A DNA stretch of 64,000 nt, from assembly GCF_000721075.1 (NCBI RefSeq), contig NZ_JOEQ01000010.1:124001-188000 (forward strand). Direction: 5' to 3'. This document shows, one piece after another, positions 52,199 to 62,087 of this stretch. The notes beneath the pieces are model-generated. The model saw only the letters and a program-made list of their open reading frames with translations. It did no database searches and was not told the origin of the DNA. The translations under genes were made by a program, and so were the position numbers. Source of the stretch: Streptosporangium amethystogenes (lineage in GTDB: Bacteria; Actinomycetota; Actinomycetes; Streptosporangiales; Streptosporangiaceae). Each line of letters begins with the position of its first letter. Position 1 is the first letter of the stretch.

Positions 52199-53512
52199 TC
52201 AGCTCCGACCAAGCCGGTGCATTGCCCAGTCGGCATCCTGCCACCTGGATATGTCGAGGGCGCTTCGAGCGTCGATCATGATCTGCCGGCTCACAACCTT
52301 GGCGACGGCTTCCGGATCGAGGTCCCGAAACTCTGGCCAGGCGGTCATGGTAACCAGGACGTCAGCTCCGGCAGCGGCTGTCAGGGCATCTCCGGCATAG
52401 CCAAGTTCCGGATGAACAAGGCGAGCGTTTTCCATCGCCATCGGGTCGTAGACCGTGACCGTCGCTCCAAGCGAGTGGAGACGCGCCGCGACGTCCAGTG
52501 CCGGGGAATCCCGCACATCGTCAGTGCCGAACTTGAACGCCGCCCCCCACACGCCAACATGTCGACCGGCCATGTCACCACCGCAGGCTTTCCGCGCCAT
52601 CTCAACCACTCGCTCGCGGCGGCCGGTATTGATCCGATCCACCGAAGTCAACAAGTCCACAGCACCGTCCACACCGAGTTCGCGAGCTCTGGCGGCGAAT
52701 GCGCGAGTGTCCTTGGGCAGGCAGCCGCCGCCGTAGCCGATACCGGCGTCCAGGAACGCCCGGCCGATGCGTGGGTCCAGGCCGATGGCGTCGGCGAGCT
52801 GGGTGACGTCGGCACCGGATGCCTCGCAGATGTCAGCCATCGCGTTGATGAAGGAGATCTTCATCGACAGGAAGGCGTTCGCCGCGCCCTTCACCAGCTC
52901 ACAGGTGGCCGGGTCGGTGATGACAAGTGGCACCCCAGCGTCGGTGATCGGTTTGTACGCTTTCCGGATCTTCTCCTCGACCTCGGCGGAGGTCACGCCG
53001 ACAACGATGCGGTCCGGGCGCAACGTGTCCTGCACGGCGTGGCCCTCCCGCAGAAATTCGGGGTTCCAGGCGACGGCCACGCCTTCCCCTGCCGGAGCAA
53101 GTTCTCTTACCAGTTCCTGGGTCGCCTCCGTCGTGCCAACAGAGACCGTGGACTTACCCACGATGATGCAAGGCTGGTGCAGGTGCGGCGCGAGCGAACG
53201 TATCGCAGCGAAGACCTGCGACAGATCGTAGTCGTCACGGTCGGCCATGCCGGGAGTGGCGACCCCGAGGAAGTGCATCTCACCAAACTCACCTGCCTCG
53301 GCGAAGTCCGTGGTGAACCGCAGTCGTCCGGAGGCGATGTGGCGGGCGAGCATCACGTCCAACCCCGGCTCGTGGAACCAGGCTCTACCTGAACTCAGCG
53401 TTTCGATCTTGGCCGCGTCGATGTCGACGCCGACCACTTCATGGCCGATCTCCGCCATCGAGGCCGCGTGTGTCACGCCTAGATGGCCACACCCGATCAC
53501 CGTCATTCGCAC
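52199..53512 (-). CDS. UDP-glucose/GDP-mannose dehydrogenase family protein (copy 1)
   Basis: A 437-residue nucleotide-sugar dehydrogenase: VIGCGHLG (NAD loop), KSTVSVGTT, NPEFLREG with both conserved Glu, the Lys/Asn pair in ELVKGAANAFLSMKISF, and the catalytic Cys in GYGGGCLPKD. It oxidises C6 of a UDP- or GDP-hexose to the acid with two NAD. GTG at 53512 is favoured by GAGGGAC upstream and places the NAD loop at the N-terminus. It is head-to-head with a paralogue only 34 bp away. No glycosyltransferase lies nearby to use the uronic acid. Confidence 0.92.
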   Translation of the reverse strand: MRMTVIGCGHLGVTHAASMAEIGHEVVGVDIDAAKIETLSSGRAWFHEPGLDVMLARHIASGRLRFTTDFAEAGEFGEMHFLGVATPGMADRDDYDLSQVFAAIRSLAPHLHQPCIIVGKSTVSVGTTEATQELVRELAPAGEGVAVAWNPEFLREGHAVQDTLRPDRIVVGVTSAEVEEKIRKAYKPITDAGVPLVITDPATCELVKGAANAFLSMKISFINAMADICEASGADVTQLADAIGLDPRIGRAFLDAGIGYGGGCLPKDTRAFAARARELGVDGAVDLLTSVDRINTGRRERVVEMARKACGGDMAGRHVGVWGAAFKFGTDDVRDSPALDVAARLHSLGATVTVYDPMAMENARLVHPELGYAGDALTAAAGADVLVTMTAWPEFRDLDPEAVAKVVSRQIMIDARSALDISRWQDADWAMHRLGRS

Positions 53513-53546
53513 GTGTTCATCGTCCCTCTCTGCAAGGAAGTGAAGC

Positions 53547-54866
53547 ATGAAGATCAACATCATCGGCTGCGGGCGCCTCGGCCTCCCCTACGCGGTCGGG
53601 ATGGCCCGCATGGGGCACCAGATTCTCGGCCTGGACGCCGACCCGAAGACCATGCGCATACTCAGTGCAGGCCGTACGCCCTTCGACGAACCAGGTCTGG
53701 CTGAGGCTATAGCCTCGCACGGTAGCCCCGGAAAGCTTCGCTTCACCGACTCCTACGACGACGCCACAGCCTTCGCGGATCTGCACATCCTGTGCGTCGG
53801 TACGCCACAGCAGATCGGAGCACTCGCCGCCGATCTGGGTGATCTCGAGAGAGCCGTGATCGATCTTGCGTCACGACTGCGCCGTGACGCAGTGATCGTG
53901 GTGAAATCCTCGGTGCCCGTCGGCACTACGAGGCACCTGGCCGAACTCGCACGCTCCATGGCTCCGGCGCATGTACGGGTGACGGTCGCCTGCTCTCCGG
54001 ACTTTCTCCGGGAATCCACCTCCTTAGCTGACGTGGCTCGCCCCTCACGCATTGTGCTCGGCATCGCCTCCGGCGACGAGCACGCCGAACAGTTGCTACG
54101 CCGAGTTCGGAAGGCACAACTCGATGCCGGCGCGCTGATGGTCGTGACCGACCTGACGACCGCAGAGATGTGCAAGACCGCGGCGAACGCCTTCCTCGCT
54201 ACGAAGATCTCCTTCATCAACGCCGTCGCCTCGCTGTGCGAGGCGACGGGAACCGATGTGTCCTCCCTTGCTCACACACTGGCGCTGGACCCCCGTATCG
54301 GCGACGCATACCTGGACGCCGGTGTCGGCTACGGCGGCAGTTGCCTGCCCAAGGACGTACGGAGTCTCATCGCCCAAGGGCGCACGCACGGTGTCGGCGC
54401 GGATCTGGAACTGCTGGTTCAGGTCGACAGGGTCAACCAGCGCCGCCAGCTTCATACCGTGGATCTGGCCCGGCACGCCTGCGGTGGTGACCTGACCAAC
54501 CGCCGCGTCGGAATATGGGGACTGTCTTTCAAACCTGATGTCGACGACCTACGTGACTCACCCGCGCTGGCCGTGGCCCTGGCGATCCACCATGAGGGCG
54601 GCATCGTCACCGCCTACGATCCCGCCGCGATGGATTTCGCCCGGGACCTGCACCCGGAACTGCGATACGCGCTTGCCGCTGGCGGGGCCGTGGAAGGTGC
54701 GGAGGTGCTGCTACACCTGACGGCCTGGCCAGAGTTCATCGAGGCCGACCCCGCCAAGCTGGTGAGGTCGGCCGCCGTTCCGATCGTCGTCGATGGCCGA
54801 GCGGCCCTCGACCCTGATCTGTGGAGTGATGCCGGGTGGAGCTACCGGGCGTTGGGGCGAGAGTGA
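53547..54866 (+). CDS. UDP-glucose/GDP-mannose dehydrogenase family protein (copy 2)
   Basis: The 439-residue paralogue keeps [17 protein letters not shown], the Lys/Asn pair in [17 protein letters not shown] and the catalytic Cys in [10 protein letters not shown]. In the sugar-acid motif it reads SPDFLRES, so the first Glu of the usual PEFLRE is Asp. That residue sits at the active site in characterised enzymes, so activity or specificity may differ. AAGGAAG precedes the ATG. The 3' end overlaps the convergent DUF885 gene by 25 nt. The two copies may act as a heteromer or on different sugars. Confidence 0.9.
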   Translation: MKINIIGCGRLGLPYAVGMARMGHQILGLDADPKTMRILSAGRTPFDEPGLAEAIASHGSPGKLRFTDSYDDATAFADLHILCVGTPQQIGALAADLGDLERAVIDLASRLRRDAVIVVKSSVPVGTTRHLAELARSMAPAHVRVTVACSPDFLRESTSLADVARPSRIVLGIASGDEHAEQLLRRVRKAQLDAGALMVVTDLTTAEMCKTAANAFLATKISFINAVASLCEATGTDVSSLAHTLALDPRIGDAYLDAGVGYGGSCLPKDVRSLIAQGRTHGVGADLELLVQVDRVNQRRQLHTVDLARHACGGDLTNRRVGIWGLSFKPDVDDLRDSPALAVALAIHHEGGIVTAYDPAAMDFARDLHPELRYALAAGGAVEGAEVLLHLTAWPEFIEADPAKLVRSAAVPIVVDGRAALDPDLWSDAGWSYRALGRE

Positions 54867-56377
54867 AGGGCGTGGTCCAGGAGGCCCAGGGGTGGGGAGC
54901 CGAGGTCGAACATGGCGGTGTGGAAGCGTTTGAGGCCGAAGTCGGAGCCCCAGGCGGTTCTGGCCCGGTCGCGGAGGTCGAGGATCTCCAGCTTGCCCCA
55001 GGTGTAGCGGCCATAGGTGGGATCGAAGGTGGCCCGTGCCGCCTCGGACAGGGCCGCCGAGCCGGCGATGTGGGTGTCGGCGGCGAAGCGGCGGGCGCCC
55101 TCCTCGACGGTCATCGCACCGGAGTGCACACCGATCGCGCAGGCCAGCCGGGTCACCCTGATCAGCGCCTCCAGCCAGACGCCGATCTCGAAGCGCGGGT
55201 CCTCGGGCGCGAAGCCCTCCTCGACACAGAGCTCCTCGGCGTAGTGCGCCCAGCCCTCCATGAAGGCCAGCGACATCAGCGTCCGCCGCACGTCGGAGCG
55301 GGCGCGGCGGAGCGCGCGGCCGTGCGAGAAGTGCCCGGGGGCGACCTCGTGCACATTGATCGCGGGGAGCGTGGTCTCGCTGAAGACCTCCAGCCACTCC
55401 TCGATGTCGCCCTGCGGCCACGAGGGGTCGGGCGGGGTGATGTGGTACCACGAGGGGCCGTCGGGCTCGCCGGGCGCCGAGAAGCTGATCATGGCCATGG
55501 CCCACCGGCGCGACTCGGGCGCGATGCCGACCAGGCACTCCCCGTCGTGGTAGGGCACCAGGTCCTTCTCCCTGGTGAAGGCGAGTGCACTCTCGGTGCC
55601 GATCCTGGCCGCCTCGATCACGCCCTCGGGGCCGGGGTGCTGCTTGACGAGCTCGCGCGCCACGTCCAGCGGCGGCCGATCCCCGAATCCCAGCGCCGCG
55701 CAGGACTCCGTCAGCCGGGCCATCAGCCGGTCGCGCTCGGCGTCGGCGCGCTCGGCGAGCCGCCCCAGGTCGACCGGGAGACCGTCACCCGCGCCCATCA
55801 GCCGGGCCAGGCCTGCGGCGCCGAGCGAGGCGTCCGGGTCGCCGGAGTACGCGGCCTTCTCGACGTGCTCCACCAGCCGGGCGTGCGCCCGGAACGCCGC
55901 CTCGCGCACGCTCTCCTTCGCGTCGCGGGGCACCCCGGCGGCCAGACCGCGTACCGCTCCGAGCAGCGCGGTCGCGACGGGGGCGCTGAGCAGGTCGAGC
56001 GAGGCGACCGCGTTGTCCACCGCCTCCGGCCAGCGGGCGAGGTGGGCCTGCTTGGCGGCGTTCCGCTCGGCCTCGGGGGCGTACTCGCGGTCGTAGGTGG
56101 CCAGGTCCAGGTTGCCCAGGTGCTCCATGGGGCTGCGCCGGTGCAGCTCCAGCTCGGCGAACTGCACCCGCTTGGCCTCCTCGAAGATCTGCAGGTGCGC
56201 CGCGTCATGGGGATCCCCGGGCAGCGGCCCCTGCCCCAGCGCGGCCAGCCCGGCGCGCACCCCCGCCGGCGAAAGGTCCTGGATCAGGCCGTCGTACTCG
56301 TGCCGCCCGGCCATTTCCCGGACACCGGACACAGTGAGGTCGCATACCGCCCGGAGGCGGCCGTCGAGTTCGCTCAT
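54842..56377 (-). CDS. DUF885 domain protein, putative metallopeptidase
   Basis: The 511-residue protein has the DUF885 zinc-peptidase-like motifs: [10 protein letters not shown] (HExxxGH, in the middle third of the C-terminal half) and [10 protein letters not shown] with the third ligand Glu. The N-terminal about 250 residues are alpha-helical. Family members resemble M32/M3-like gluzincins in helical fold, and most remain uncharacterised. It begins with ATG at 56377. High G/C third positions mark the return to typical codon use after the 49.7-54.9 kb segment. Confidence 0.88.
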   Translation of the reverse strand: MSELDGRLRAVCDLTVSGVREMAGRHEYDGLIQDLSPAGVRAGLAALGQGPLPGDPHDAAHLQIFEEAKRVQFAELELHRRSPMEHLGNLDLATYDREYAPEAERNAAKQAHLARWPEAVDNAVASLDLLSAPVATALLGAVRGLAAGVPRDAKESVREAAFRAHARLVEHVEKAAYSGDPDASLGAAGLARLMGAGDGLPVDLGRLAERADAERDRLMARLTESCAALGFGDRPPLDVARELVKQHPGPEGVIEAARIGTESALAFTREKDLVPYHDGECLVGIAPESRRWAMAMISFSAPGEPDGPSWYHITPPDPSWPQGDIEEWLEVFSETTLPAINVHEVAPGHFSHGRALRRARSDVRRTLMSLAFMEGWAHYAEELCVEEGFAPEDPRFEIGVWLEALIRVTRLACAIGVHSGAMTVEEGARRFAADTHIAGSAALSEAARATFDPTYGRYTWGKLEILDLRDRARTAWGSDFGLKRFHTAMFDLGSPPLGLLDHALHSRPNAR

Positions 56378-56512
56378 GGTCGCGACGCTATATCAGGACC
56401 ACGTTCGTCGCCCCGGCTCGCCGACGGGCACTTCCCGGCTACGCGCGCAGCGGCCCCGGGCCCGTGTTCCGTACGTGATCCGGCGCCCCTGACCGACCTG
56501 CGGGGAACGGTT

Positions 56513-56755
56513 CTAGGCGGGCAGCCTGGCGACGATGGTCTCCAGGGCGGACCGGGGAGCCCTGCCGAGCAGATTCCGCAGGTCGCCGTCCGTCCCGTTC
56601 ATGAACCCGTTGGCGATGCTGGAGTAGGTGCTCACCAGCATCGGGACCTGGAAGGGCGCCAGGCCCAGGGTGACGAAGCCCTCCCGGGCCCCGGCGAGGG
56701 TGCCGGGCTCGTACGAGACGGCGCTCCCGGTGGCCTCGGTGAGGGCGGGGGCGAG
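56513..56755 (-). pseudogene. C-terminal fragment of an NmrA-like NAD(P)-binding protein
   Basis: The reading frame ending at the TAG at 56513 matches only the tail of NmrA/SDR-a5-like oxidoreductases: [12 protein letters not shown], then [27 protein letters not shown]. Homology starts abruptly near 56755; farther upstream the frame is antisense to an HxlR gene and has no Rossmann fold. About two thirds of the normal protein is missing and no start codon is available, so it is a remnant. HxlR and NmrA-like genes are commonly divergent neighbours, which fits a deletion that removed both 5' ends. Confidence 0.7.
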
Positions 56756-57106
56756 GACTGCGGCATCCGCGAGGTCCTGGACCGGATCGGCGACAAGTGG
56801 TCGGTGCTGGTGGTCGTGGAGCTGGCCCAGGGAGTGCGCCGGTTCCGCGAGCTCCAGCGGGCCGTCCCCGGCATCTCGCAGCGGATGCTCACCCTGACCG
56901 TACGCCGCCTGGAGCGTGACGGCCTGATCACCAGGACCGTCCACCCCGTCGTCCCGCCGCAGGTCGACTACGAGCTGACCCCCACCGGGCACAGCCTCAC
57001 CCACCTGGTGAGGGCCCTGGCCGACTGGTCGGCCGAGCACCGCGACGGCATCGCCGAGTCGCGTCGCCGCTGGGACGCCGCCAACCCCGACTCCGGCATT
57101 CGCTGA
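56756..57106 (+). pseudogene. HxlR-family regulator lacking its start
   Basis: From the Cys codon at 56759 the frame encodes a nearly complete HxlR winged helix: [60 protein letters not shown]. The usual first 10-25 residues are absent: no ATG, GTG or TTG occurs in frame between the homology start and the sequence belonging to the opposite-strand NmrA remnant. It is therefore probably not expressed from its own start. The stop is followed at once by a GGCCCGGCCGGGCC palindrome (57107-57120). An unusual start codon cannot be excluded. Confidence 0.7.
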
Positions 57107-57134
57107 GGCCCGGCCGGGCCGTACGCTCCCGGAC

Positions 57135-58526
57135 TCACCGGGGATCGGCGGAACCCCCCAGCTCGGCGATCCGGTCGAGCAGCGCCTCCAGCGTCTTGTC
57201 GTCCGTGGCCGGGGCCATGACGGTCACCCGCAGGTGGCGGACCCCGCCGAGCTCCGCCGAGGTCAGCTGGAAGGCGCCGTCCGCCATCAGACGCTCGCGG
57301 ACGTCCACCGGGTCGGCGGTGCCGTACCCGAAGCAGACGATGTTGCTCTCCGGCTCGTACGGGCACTCGAAGCCCGGCCGCTCGCGGGCCAGCTCCCAGA
57401 AGCGGTGCGCGGTGGCGTACTGCCGCGCGACGTGCTCGCCTAGGCCGCCTTCGCCCCGCCAGGCCAGGTTGAGGAAGATCTTCAGGCCCAGCTCGGCCTT
57501 GCTGCACTCCACGGTCCTGCCGATGAGGTCGAAGCCCTGCTCCCCGTAGAACAGGTAGCTGGCCCGCTGCTGGAAGGCCGCGTCCAGGTCGCCCTCGCGC
57601 CGGGTCAGCACCGCGGCGGCCAGGCTGGAGGTACGCAGCATCTTGTGCGCGTCCCAGATCAGCGAGTCGGCGAGTTCGATCCCGTCGAGCAGGTGGCGGT
57701 GCTCGGCGGCCAGCAGCGCCGAGGCGCCGTGGGCGCCGTCCACGTGGAACCAGACGCCGTTGGCGGCGCAGAACTCCCCGACCCCGCGCAGGTCGTCGTA
57801 CAGGCCGGTCCCGGTCGCGCAGGCGTTCGCCACCAGGGCCATCGGCCGCCGCCCGGCCCGGCGCACCCGCTCCATGGCCTTGGGCAGGCGGGCGACGTCG
57901 ATCCTGCCGAGCCCGTCCACGTCCAGCGGCATGACCGCGCGCTCCCCCAGCCCGAGGATCGCGGCGGCGCGAGTGAGCGAGTAGTGCGTCGAGGCCGGGA
58001 CGAGCAGGGCGAGGTCGCCGGGCACTCCGTCGGTCCACGCCTCAGGGGCCGCTGAGGCCCGCGCGGCCAGCAACGCGGTGAGGTTGGCCAGCGAGCCGCC
58101 GTGGGTGAGGACCCCGCCGCCCGTCTCACCGAACCCGACCTTGCCCAGCATCCAGCGCAGCACCTCGAACTCGACGGTCGCCGCCGAGGCGCCCATCTCG
58201 TAGACCGCCATCGGGTTGTTGGTCGCGCCGTGCACGAAGTCGGCGAGCGCGGCGGGGAAGTCGGGCGCGGCGATCTGATGTCCCAGGTAGGCCGGATGGT
58301 GCATCCGGGTGCCCTCGGCGAGGTAGTCGCGCAGGAACTCCCGGTACGCCTCCGCCGTCATCCCTCCCTCGCGGATCCACCGGGCGAGCCCGAGCCGCTC
58401 GGCCAGCTCACCCGGGGGCCTGCGCCGGATGACCGGCGTCGCCCCCGACTGGCTCTCCGCCACGTAGGCGGCCAGTTCGTCGACGGTCACCCCGGCCGCG
58501 CGTGCGAACTCCTCAACATTCCACAT
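57135..58526 (-). CDS. PLP-dependent group II decarboxylase
   Basis: The 463-residue protein belongs to the aromatic-amino-acid/glutamate decarboxylase group: HHPAYLGHQIAAP, the GVLTHGGSLANLTALLAAR phosphate-site segment, the HVDGAHGAS Asp that contacts the PLP ring, and the Schiff-base Lys in DAHKMLRTSSL. The amino acid substrate (for example glutamate, 2,4-diaminobutyrate or an aromatic) is not clear. ATG at 58526 is chosen; a GTG one codon before is better spaced from AGGA and is an alternative. It follows the GMC oxidoreductase gene by about 70 nt on the same strand. Confidence 0.88.
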   Translation of the reverse strand: MWNVEEFARAAGVTVDELAAYVAESQSGATPVIRRRPPGELAERLGLARWIREGGMTAEAYREFLRDYLAEGTRMHHPAYLGHQIAAPDFPAALADFVHGATNNPMAVYEMGASAATVEFEVLRWMLGKVGFGETGGGVLTHGGSLANLTALLAARASAAPEAWTDGVPGDLALLVPASTHYSLTRAAAILGLGERAVMPLDVDGLGRIDVARLPKAMERVRRAGRRPMALVANACATGTGLYDDLRGVGEFCAANGVWFHVDGAHGASALLAAEHRHLLDGIELADSLIWDAHKMLRTSSLAAAVLTRREGDLDAAFQQRASYLFYGEQGFDLIGRTVECSKAELGLKIFLNLAWRGEGGLGEHVARQYATAHRFWELARERPGFECPYEPESNIVCFGYGTADPVDVRERLMADGAFQLTSAELGGVRHLRVTVMAPATDDKTLEALLDRIAELGGSADPR

Positions 58527-58596
58527 CACATCGGAATCCTGCTCGAATCCACCACACCCCGCCAATCGAGCCGAACGCGCGCCGCGCGAAGTGCTG

Positions 58597-60288
58597 CTAG
58601 GTGATGCCGGCGATGGGGAGACGGAGGGCGCCGGGGGCGGCGGCGGGGACGACGGGGTTGGCGGGGGCGACGGGGGTCAGGCGGGTGTACGGGGAGCCCT
58701 GGGCGGGGCGCGGGTCGGCCTCTCCCCGGTTCGGCCAGAAGGCCATCGCACGCTCGGCCTGGGCGGTGATGGTGAGGGAGGGGTTGACGCCGAGGTTGGC
58801 GGAGATCGCGGAACCGTCGACGACGTGCAGGCCCGGATAGCCGTGGACGCGGTGGTAGGGGTCGATCACCCCGGTCTCCGGCCCGGTGCCGATGGCGCAG
58901 CCGCCCAGGAAGTGCGCGGTGGCCGGAATGTCGAACAGGTCGAGCCAGGTGCCGCCCGGCATGCCGCCGATCTCCTCGGCGGCGTGCCGGACGAACTCGT
59001 GACCGGCGGGCAGCCAGGTGGGGTTGGGCTCGCCGTGGCCCCGCCCCGAGCGGAGCCTGCGGCCGAAGAGCCCCCTGCGCATGGACAGGGTGATCGAGTT
59101 GTCCTTGGCCTGCATGACCAGCGCGATGATCGTGCGCTCGGACCAGCGGCGGTGGTTGAACAGCCTCGGCACCAGGTGGGGCCTGCGCAGGGCCTCGCCG
59201 AGGAACCTGAGCCAGCGCGGCGCTCCGCCGCCGTCGATGAGCAGGGTGCGGAGCAGGCCCATCGCGTTGGAACCGTCGCCGTAGCGGACCGGCTCGATGT
59301 GCGTGTGGGCGTCGGGATGGATGGAGGAGGTGATCGCCACCCCGTGGTTGAGTTTCTCCCCCTTGACCGACGGGCGCTCGAAGCCGAGCAGGGCCTCGGA
59401 GTTGGTCCTGGTGAGGGTGCCCAATCGGTCGGAGAGCCGGGGCAGCGTCCCGGCGGCCTTGAGCCGGTGCAGCAGGCGCTGGGTGCCGTACGTCCCGGCC
59501 GCGAAGATCACCTGCTCGGCGGTGAACGTGCGGCGGCGCCAGGGCGCGCCGGTGCGGTGCGTCTCGATCCGGTAGCCACCGCCGGCCGGGGCGACCGAGG
59601 TGACCGTGGTCTCGGGGAGGACCTCCGCCCCGGCCCGCTCGGCGAGGTAGAGGTAGTTCTTGACCAGCGTGTTCTTGGCCCCGTGGCGGCAGCCCGTCAT
59701 GCACTCGCCGCACTCGGTGCAGCCGCTGCGGCGTGGGCCGGCCCCGCCGAAGTAGGGGTCGTCGACCTCGACGCCCGGGGTCCCGAAGAAGACGCCGACC
59801 GGGGCCAGGTGGAAGGTGTCGCCCACGCCCATCCGCTCGGCGACGGTGCGCATCACCTCGTCGGCCCTGGTGACCGTCGGGTTGAGCACCACACCCAGCA
59901 TCCGCCTGGCCTGGTCGTAGTACGGGGCGAGTTCGGCCTTCCAGTCGGTGATGCCCGACCACTGCGCGTCCTGGAAGAACACCTCCAGCGGCTCGTAGAG
60001 GGTGTTGGCGTAGACCAGTGAGCCGCCGCCGACCCCGGCGCCCGCCAGGACCATGACCCCGGTGCCCTTCTGGCCGCGGAGCAGGTGGATACGCTGGATG
60101 CCCTTCATGCCCAGCCCCGGCGCCCACAGGAAGTCACGGGCCCGCCAGGAGGTCTTGGGGAGCGTGCCCTCGTCGAAGCGGCGCCCCGCCTCCAGCACCG
60201 CGACCCGGTAGCCCTTCTCGGTCAGCCTCAGCGCGGAGACGCTCCCGCCGAAGCCGGAGCCGATCACCAGCACGTCGTAGTCGAACAC
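58597..60288 (-). CDS. GMC family oxidoreductase (ChoD-like)
   Basis: A 563-residue flavoprotein. VIGSGFGGSVSALRLTEKGY binds the FAD ADP moiety, GVGGGSLVYANTL is the second FAD segment, and the CTECGECMTGCRHGAKNT motif (about 195-212) is the cysteine-rich stretch typical of the ChoD/cholesterol-oxidase-like branch. HFLGGCAIG and a final NLGVNPSLTITA carry active-site and FAD contacts. It probably oxidises an alcohol or sterol-like compound; the true substrate is unknown, and several ChoD-like enzymes do not use cholesterol. It lies between the aldehyde dehydrogenase and the decarboxylase genes, all on the minus strand. Confidence 0.9.
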   Translation of the reverse strand: MFDYDVLVIGSGFGGSVSALRLTEKGYRVAVLEAGRRFDEGTLPKTSWRARDFLWAPGLGMKGIQRIHLLRGQKGTGVMVLAGAGVGGGSLVYANTLYEPLEVFFQDAQWSGITDWKAELAPYYDQARRMLGVVLNPTVTRADEVMRTVAERMGVGDTFHLAPVGVFFGTPGVEVDDPYFGGAGPRRSGCTECGECMTGCRHGAKNTLVKNYLYLAERAGAEVLPETTVTSVAPAGGGYRIETHRTGAPWRRRTFTAEQVIFAAGTYGTQRLLHRLKAAGTLPRLSDRLGTLTRTNSEALLGFERPSVKGEKLNHGVAITSSIHPDAHTHIEPVRYGDGSNAMGLLRTLLIDGGGAPRWLRFLGEALRRPHLVPRLFNHRRWSERTIIALVMQAKDNSITLSMRRGLFGRRLRSGRGHGEPNPTWLPAGHEFVRHAAEEIGGMPGGTWLDLFDIPATAHFLGGCAIGTGPETGVIDPYHRVHGYPGLHVVDGSAISANLGVNPSLTITAQAERAMAFWPNRGEADPRPAQGSPYTRLTPVAPANPVVPAAAPGALRLPIAGIT

Positions 60289-60432
60289 GACGACTCCCTT
60301 CGAGTAACGACCTTCGGCGGTTTCCGGCGGCTCAGGTGACCTCGGGGCGCGGCGCCGTGACGGACGTTCGCCGTCGCGGCCCGGTGGGCCTGGCCGGAGT
60401 GGTCCGGATGTGCTTCCGACTCCCCCGGGGCC

Positions 60433-61998
60433 TCACTTCAGGTGAAGCGCCTTCATGACCCTGAGCGCGCCCGCGAGGGTGTCCGCGTACTTCTCGTACG
60501 CCATGCCGAGGATCGGCTCGAAGCCCAGCCAGGGCGCCTGGCTGGAGATGGTCTGCGCCTCGGTGTACCTCAGCAGCCCCTCGGCGCCGTGCCGGCGGCC
60601 GAGCCCCGAGGCCTTCATCCCGCCCATGGGCGCGTCGTAGGAGGCGTAGGCCGAGGCGTATCCCTCGTTGATGTTGACGGTGCCCGCCTTGATCCGGGAG
60701 GCCAGCGCGCGCCCGCGGGACAGGTCGCGGGTCCAGATGGAGGCGTTGAGCCCGTAGGAGGTGTCGTTCGCCTTCTCGACCGCCTCGTCGTCGTCGCCGA
60801 AGCGGTAGACCGCGACCACCGGGCCGAAGGTCTCCGCGCGGCAGAGCTCCATGCTCTCGTCGACGTCGGCCAGGACGGTGGGCTCGTAGAACAGCGGGCC
60901 GAGGTCGGGGCGGGCCTTCCCGCCGGCCAGCACCCTGGCGCCCTTCGCGACGGCGTCGTCCACCTGGGCGCCGACCGTCTCCAGTTGCCGCAGCGAGGAG
61001 AGCGAGCCCATCTGCACGTTCCAGTCGAGTCCCGCGCCGAGCCGCATGTTCCTGACCTGCCGGACGAACTTCTCCACGAAGGCGTCGTGCACCGAGTCGT
61101 GGACGTAGAGCCGCTCGATGGACAGGCAGAGCTGCCCCGCGTTGGTGAAGCAGGCACGCAGCGCGCCCTGGGTCGCGATGTCGAGGTCGGCGTCGTCGAA
61201 TACCAGCATCGGGTTCTTGCCGCCGAGCTCCAGCGAGCAGCCGATCAGTCGCCTGGCGGCCTCCTCGGCGATCTTCCGGCCGGCCCGGGTGGAGCCGGTG
61301 AATGCCACGTAGTCGGCGCCGTCGAGCAGCGGGTCGCTCACCTCGTCGGGTTCGCCGAGCACGACCTGCCAGATCTCGCGGGGCATCCCGAGGGAGACCA
61401 GCAGATCGATGGTCCACAGTGTGGACAGCGCGGTCTGGGTGTCGGGCTTGTGGACCACCACGTTCCCCGCGAGCAGCGCGGGTACGGCGTCGGTGACACC
61501 GAGCGAGAGCGGGTAGTTCCACGGCGAGATCAGGGCCACCGTTCCCCGGGGCCGGCGCGCCTCGGCGGTCCTGGTGGCGACGGGCAGTATCCCGGCCCGC
61601 GATCTGGTCTCCAGCAGGCCGGGGGCCCGCCGCGCGTAGTAGAGGGCGCAGCCCGCGACGTCGAGCACCTCCTCGAAGGCGTGTCTGCGCGCCTTGCCGG
61701 TCTCCCACTGGACCACGTCGAGGATCTCCTCGCGGCGGTCGAGGATGGCGTTGTGCAGGCGGAGGAAGGGCTCGGCCCGCTCCCTCACGGGCAGCGCCGC
61801 CCACGCCCGCTGTGCCTCCCGCGCCGCGGCGTGCGCGGCGCGGACGTCGTCGGCGGTGGAAACGGGCAACTCGGCGAGCACGTCGCCGGTGAACGGCGCG
61901 GTGATCTCCTGCGTCTTGCCGGCGGAGGTCACGTACGGTACGACACGTTCGATCATGCGGGGGTCGAGGGCCCGTGTCATTTCAGGGGGAACGGCCAT
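60433..61998 (-). CDS. Succinate-semialdehyde-type aldehyde dehydrogenase
   Basis: The 521-residue enzyme has the ALDH motifs LISPWNYPLSLGV, FTGSTRAGRK (NAD site), the general-base Glu in LELGGKNPM and the nucleophile Cys in NAGQLCLS. The overall pattern fits the GabD2/succinic-semialdehyde dehydrogenase group of actinobacteria. It oxidises an aldehyde to the acid with NAD(P). It precedes the GMC oxidoreductase gene (144-nt gap), and alcohol-to-aldehyde-to-acid oxidation by the pair is plausible. ATG at 61998; divergent from the lipoprotein gene. Confidence 0.92.
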   Translation of the reverse strand: MAVPPEMTRALDPRMIERVVPYVTSAGKTQEITAPFTGDVLAELPVSTADDVRAAHAAAREAQRAWAALPVRERAEPFLRLHNAILDRREEILDVVQWETGKARRHAFEEVLDVAGCALYYARRAPGLLETRSRAGILPVATRTAEARRPRGTVALISPWNYPLSLGVTDAVPALLAGNVVVHKPDTQTALSTLWTIDLLVSLGMPREIWQVVLGEPDEVSDPLLDGADYVAFTGSTRAGRKIAEEAARRLIGCSLELGGKNPMLVFDDADLDIATQGALRACFTNAGQLCLSIERLYVHDSVHDAFVEKFVRQVRNMRLGAGLDWNVQMGSLSSLRQLETVGAQVDDAVAKGARVLAGGKARPDLGPLFYEPTVLADVDESMELCRAETFGPVVAVYRFGDDDEAVEKANDTSYGLNASIWTRDLSRGRALASRIKAGTVNINEGYASAYASYDAPMGGMKASGLGRRHGAEGLLRYTEAQTISSQAPWLGFEPILGMAYEKYADTLAGALRVMKALHLK

Positions 61999-62087
61999 GT
62001 TCGCAGGGTAATCGCGGGAGGCGTGCCGTGGCTACTCACCGGTAGCGAAGTGTTGAACCACACCCCTCTCCGATCCGTCGTAGTGGC

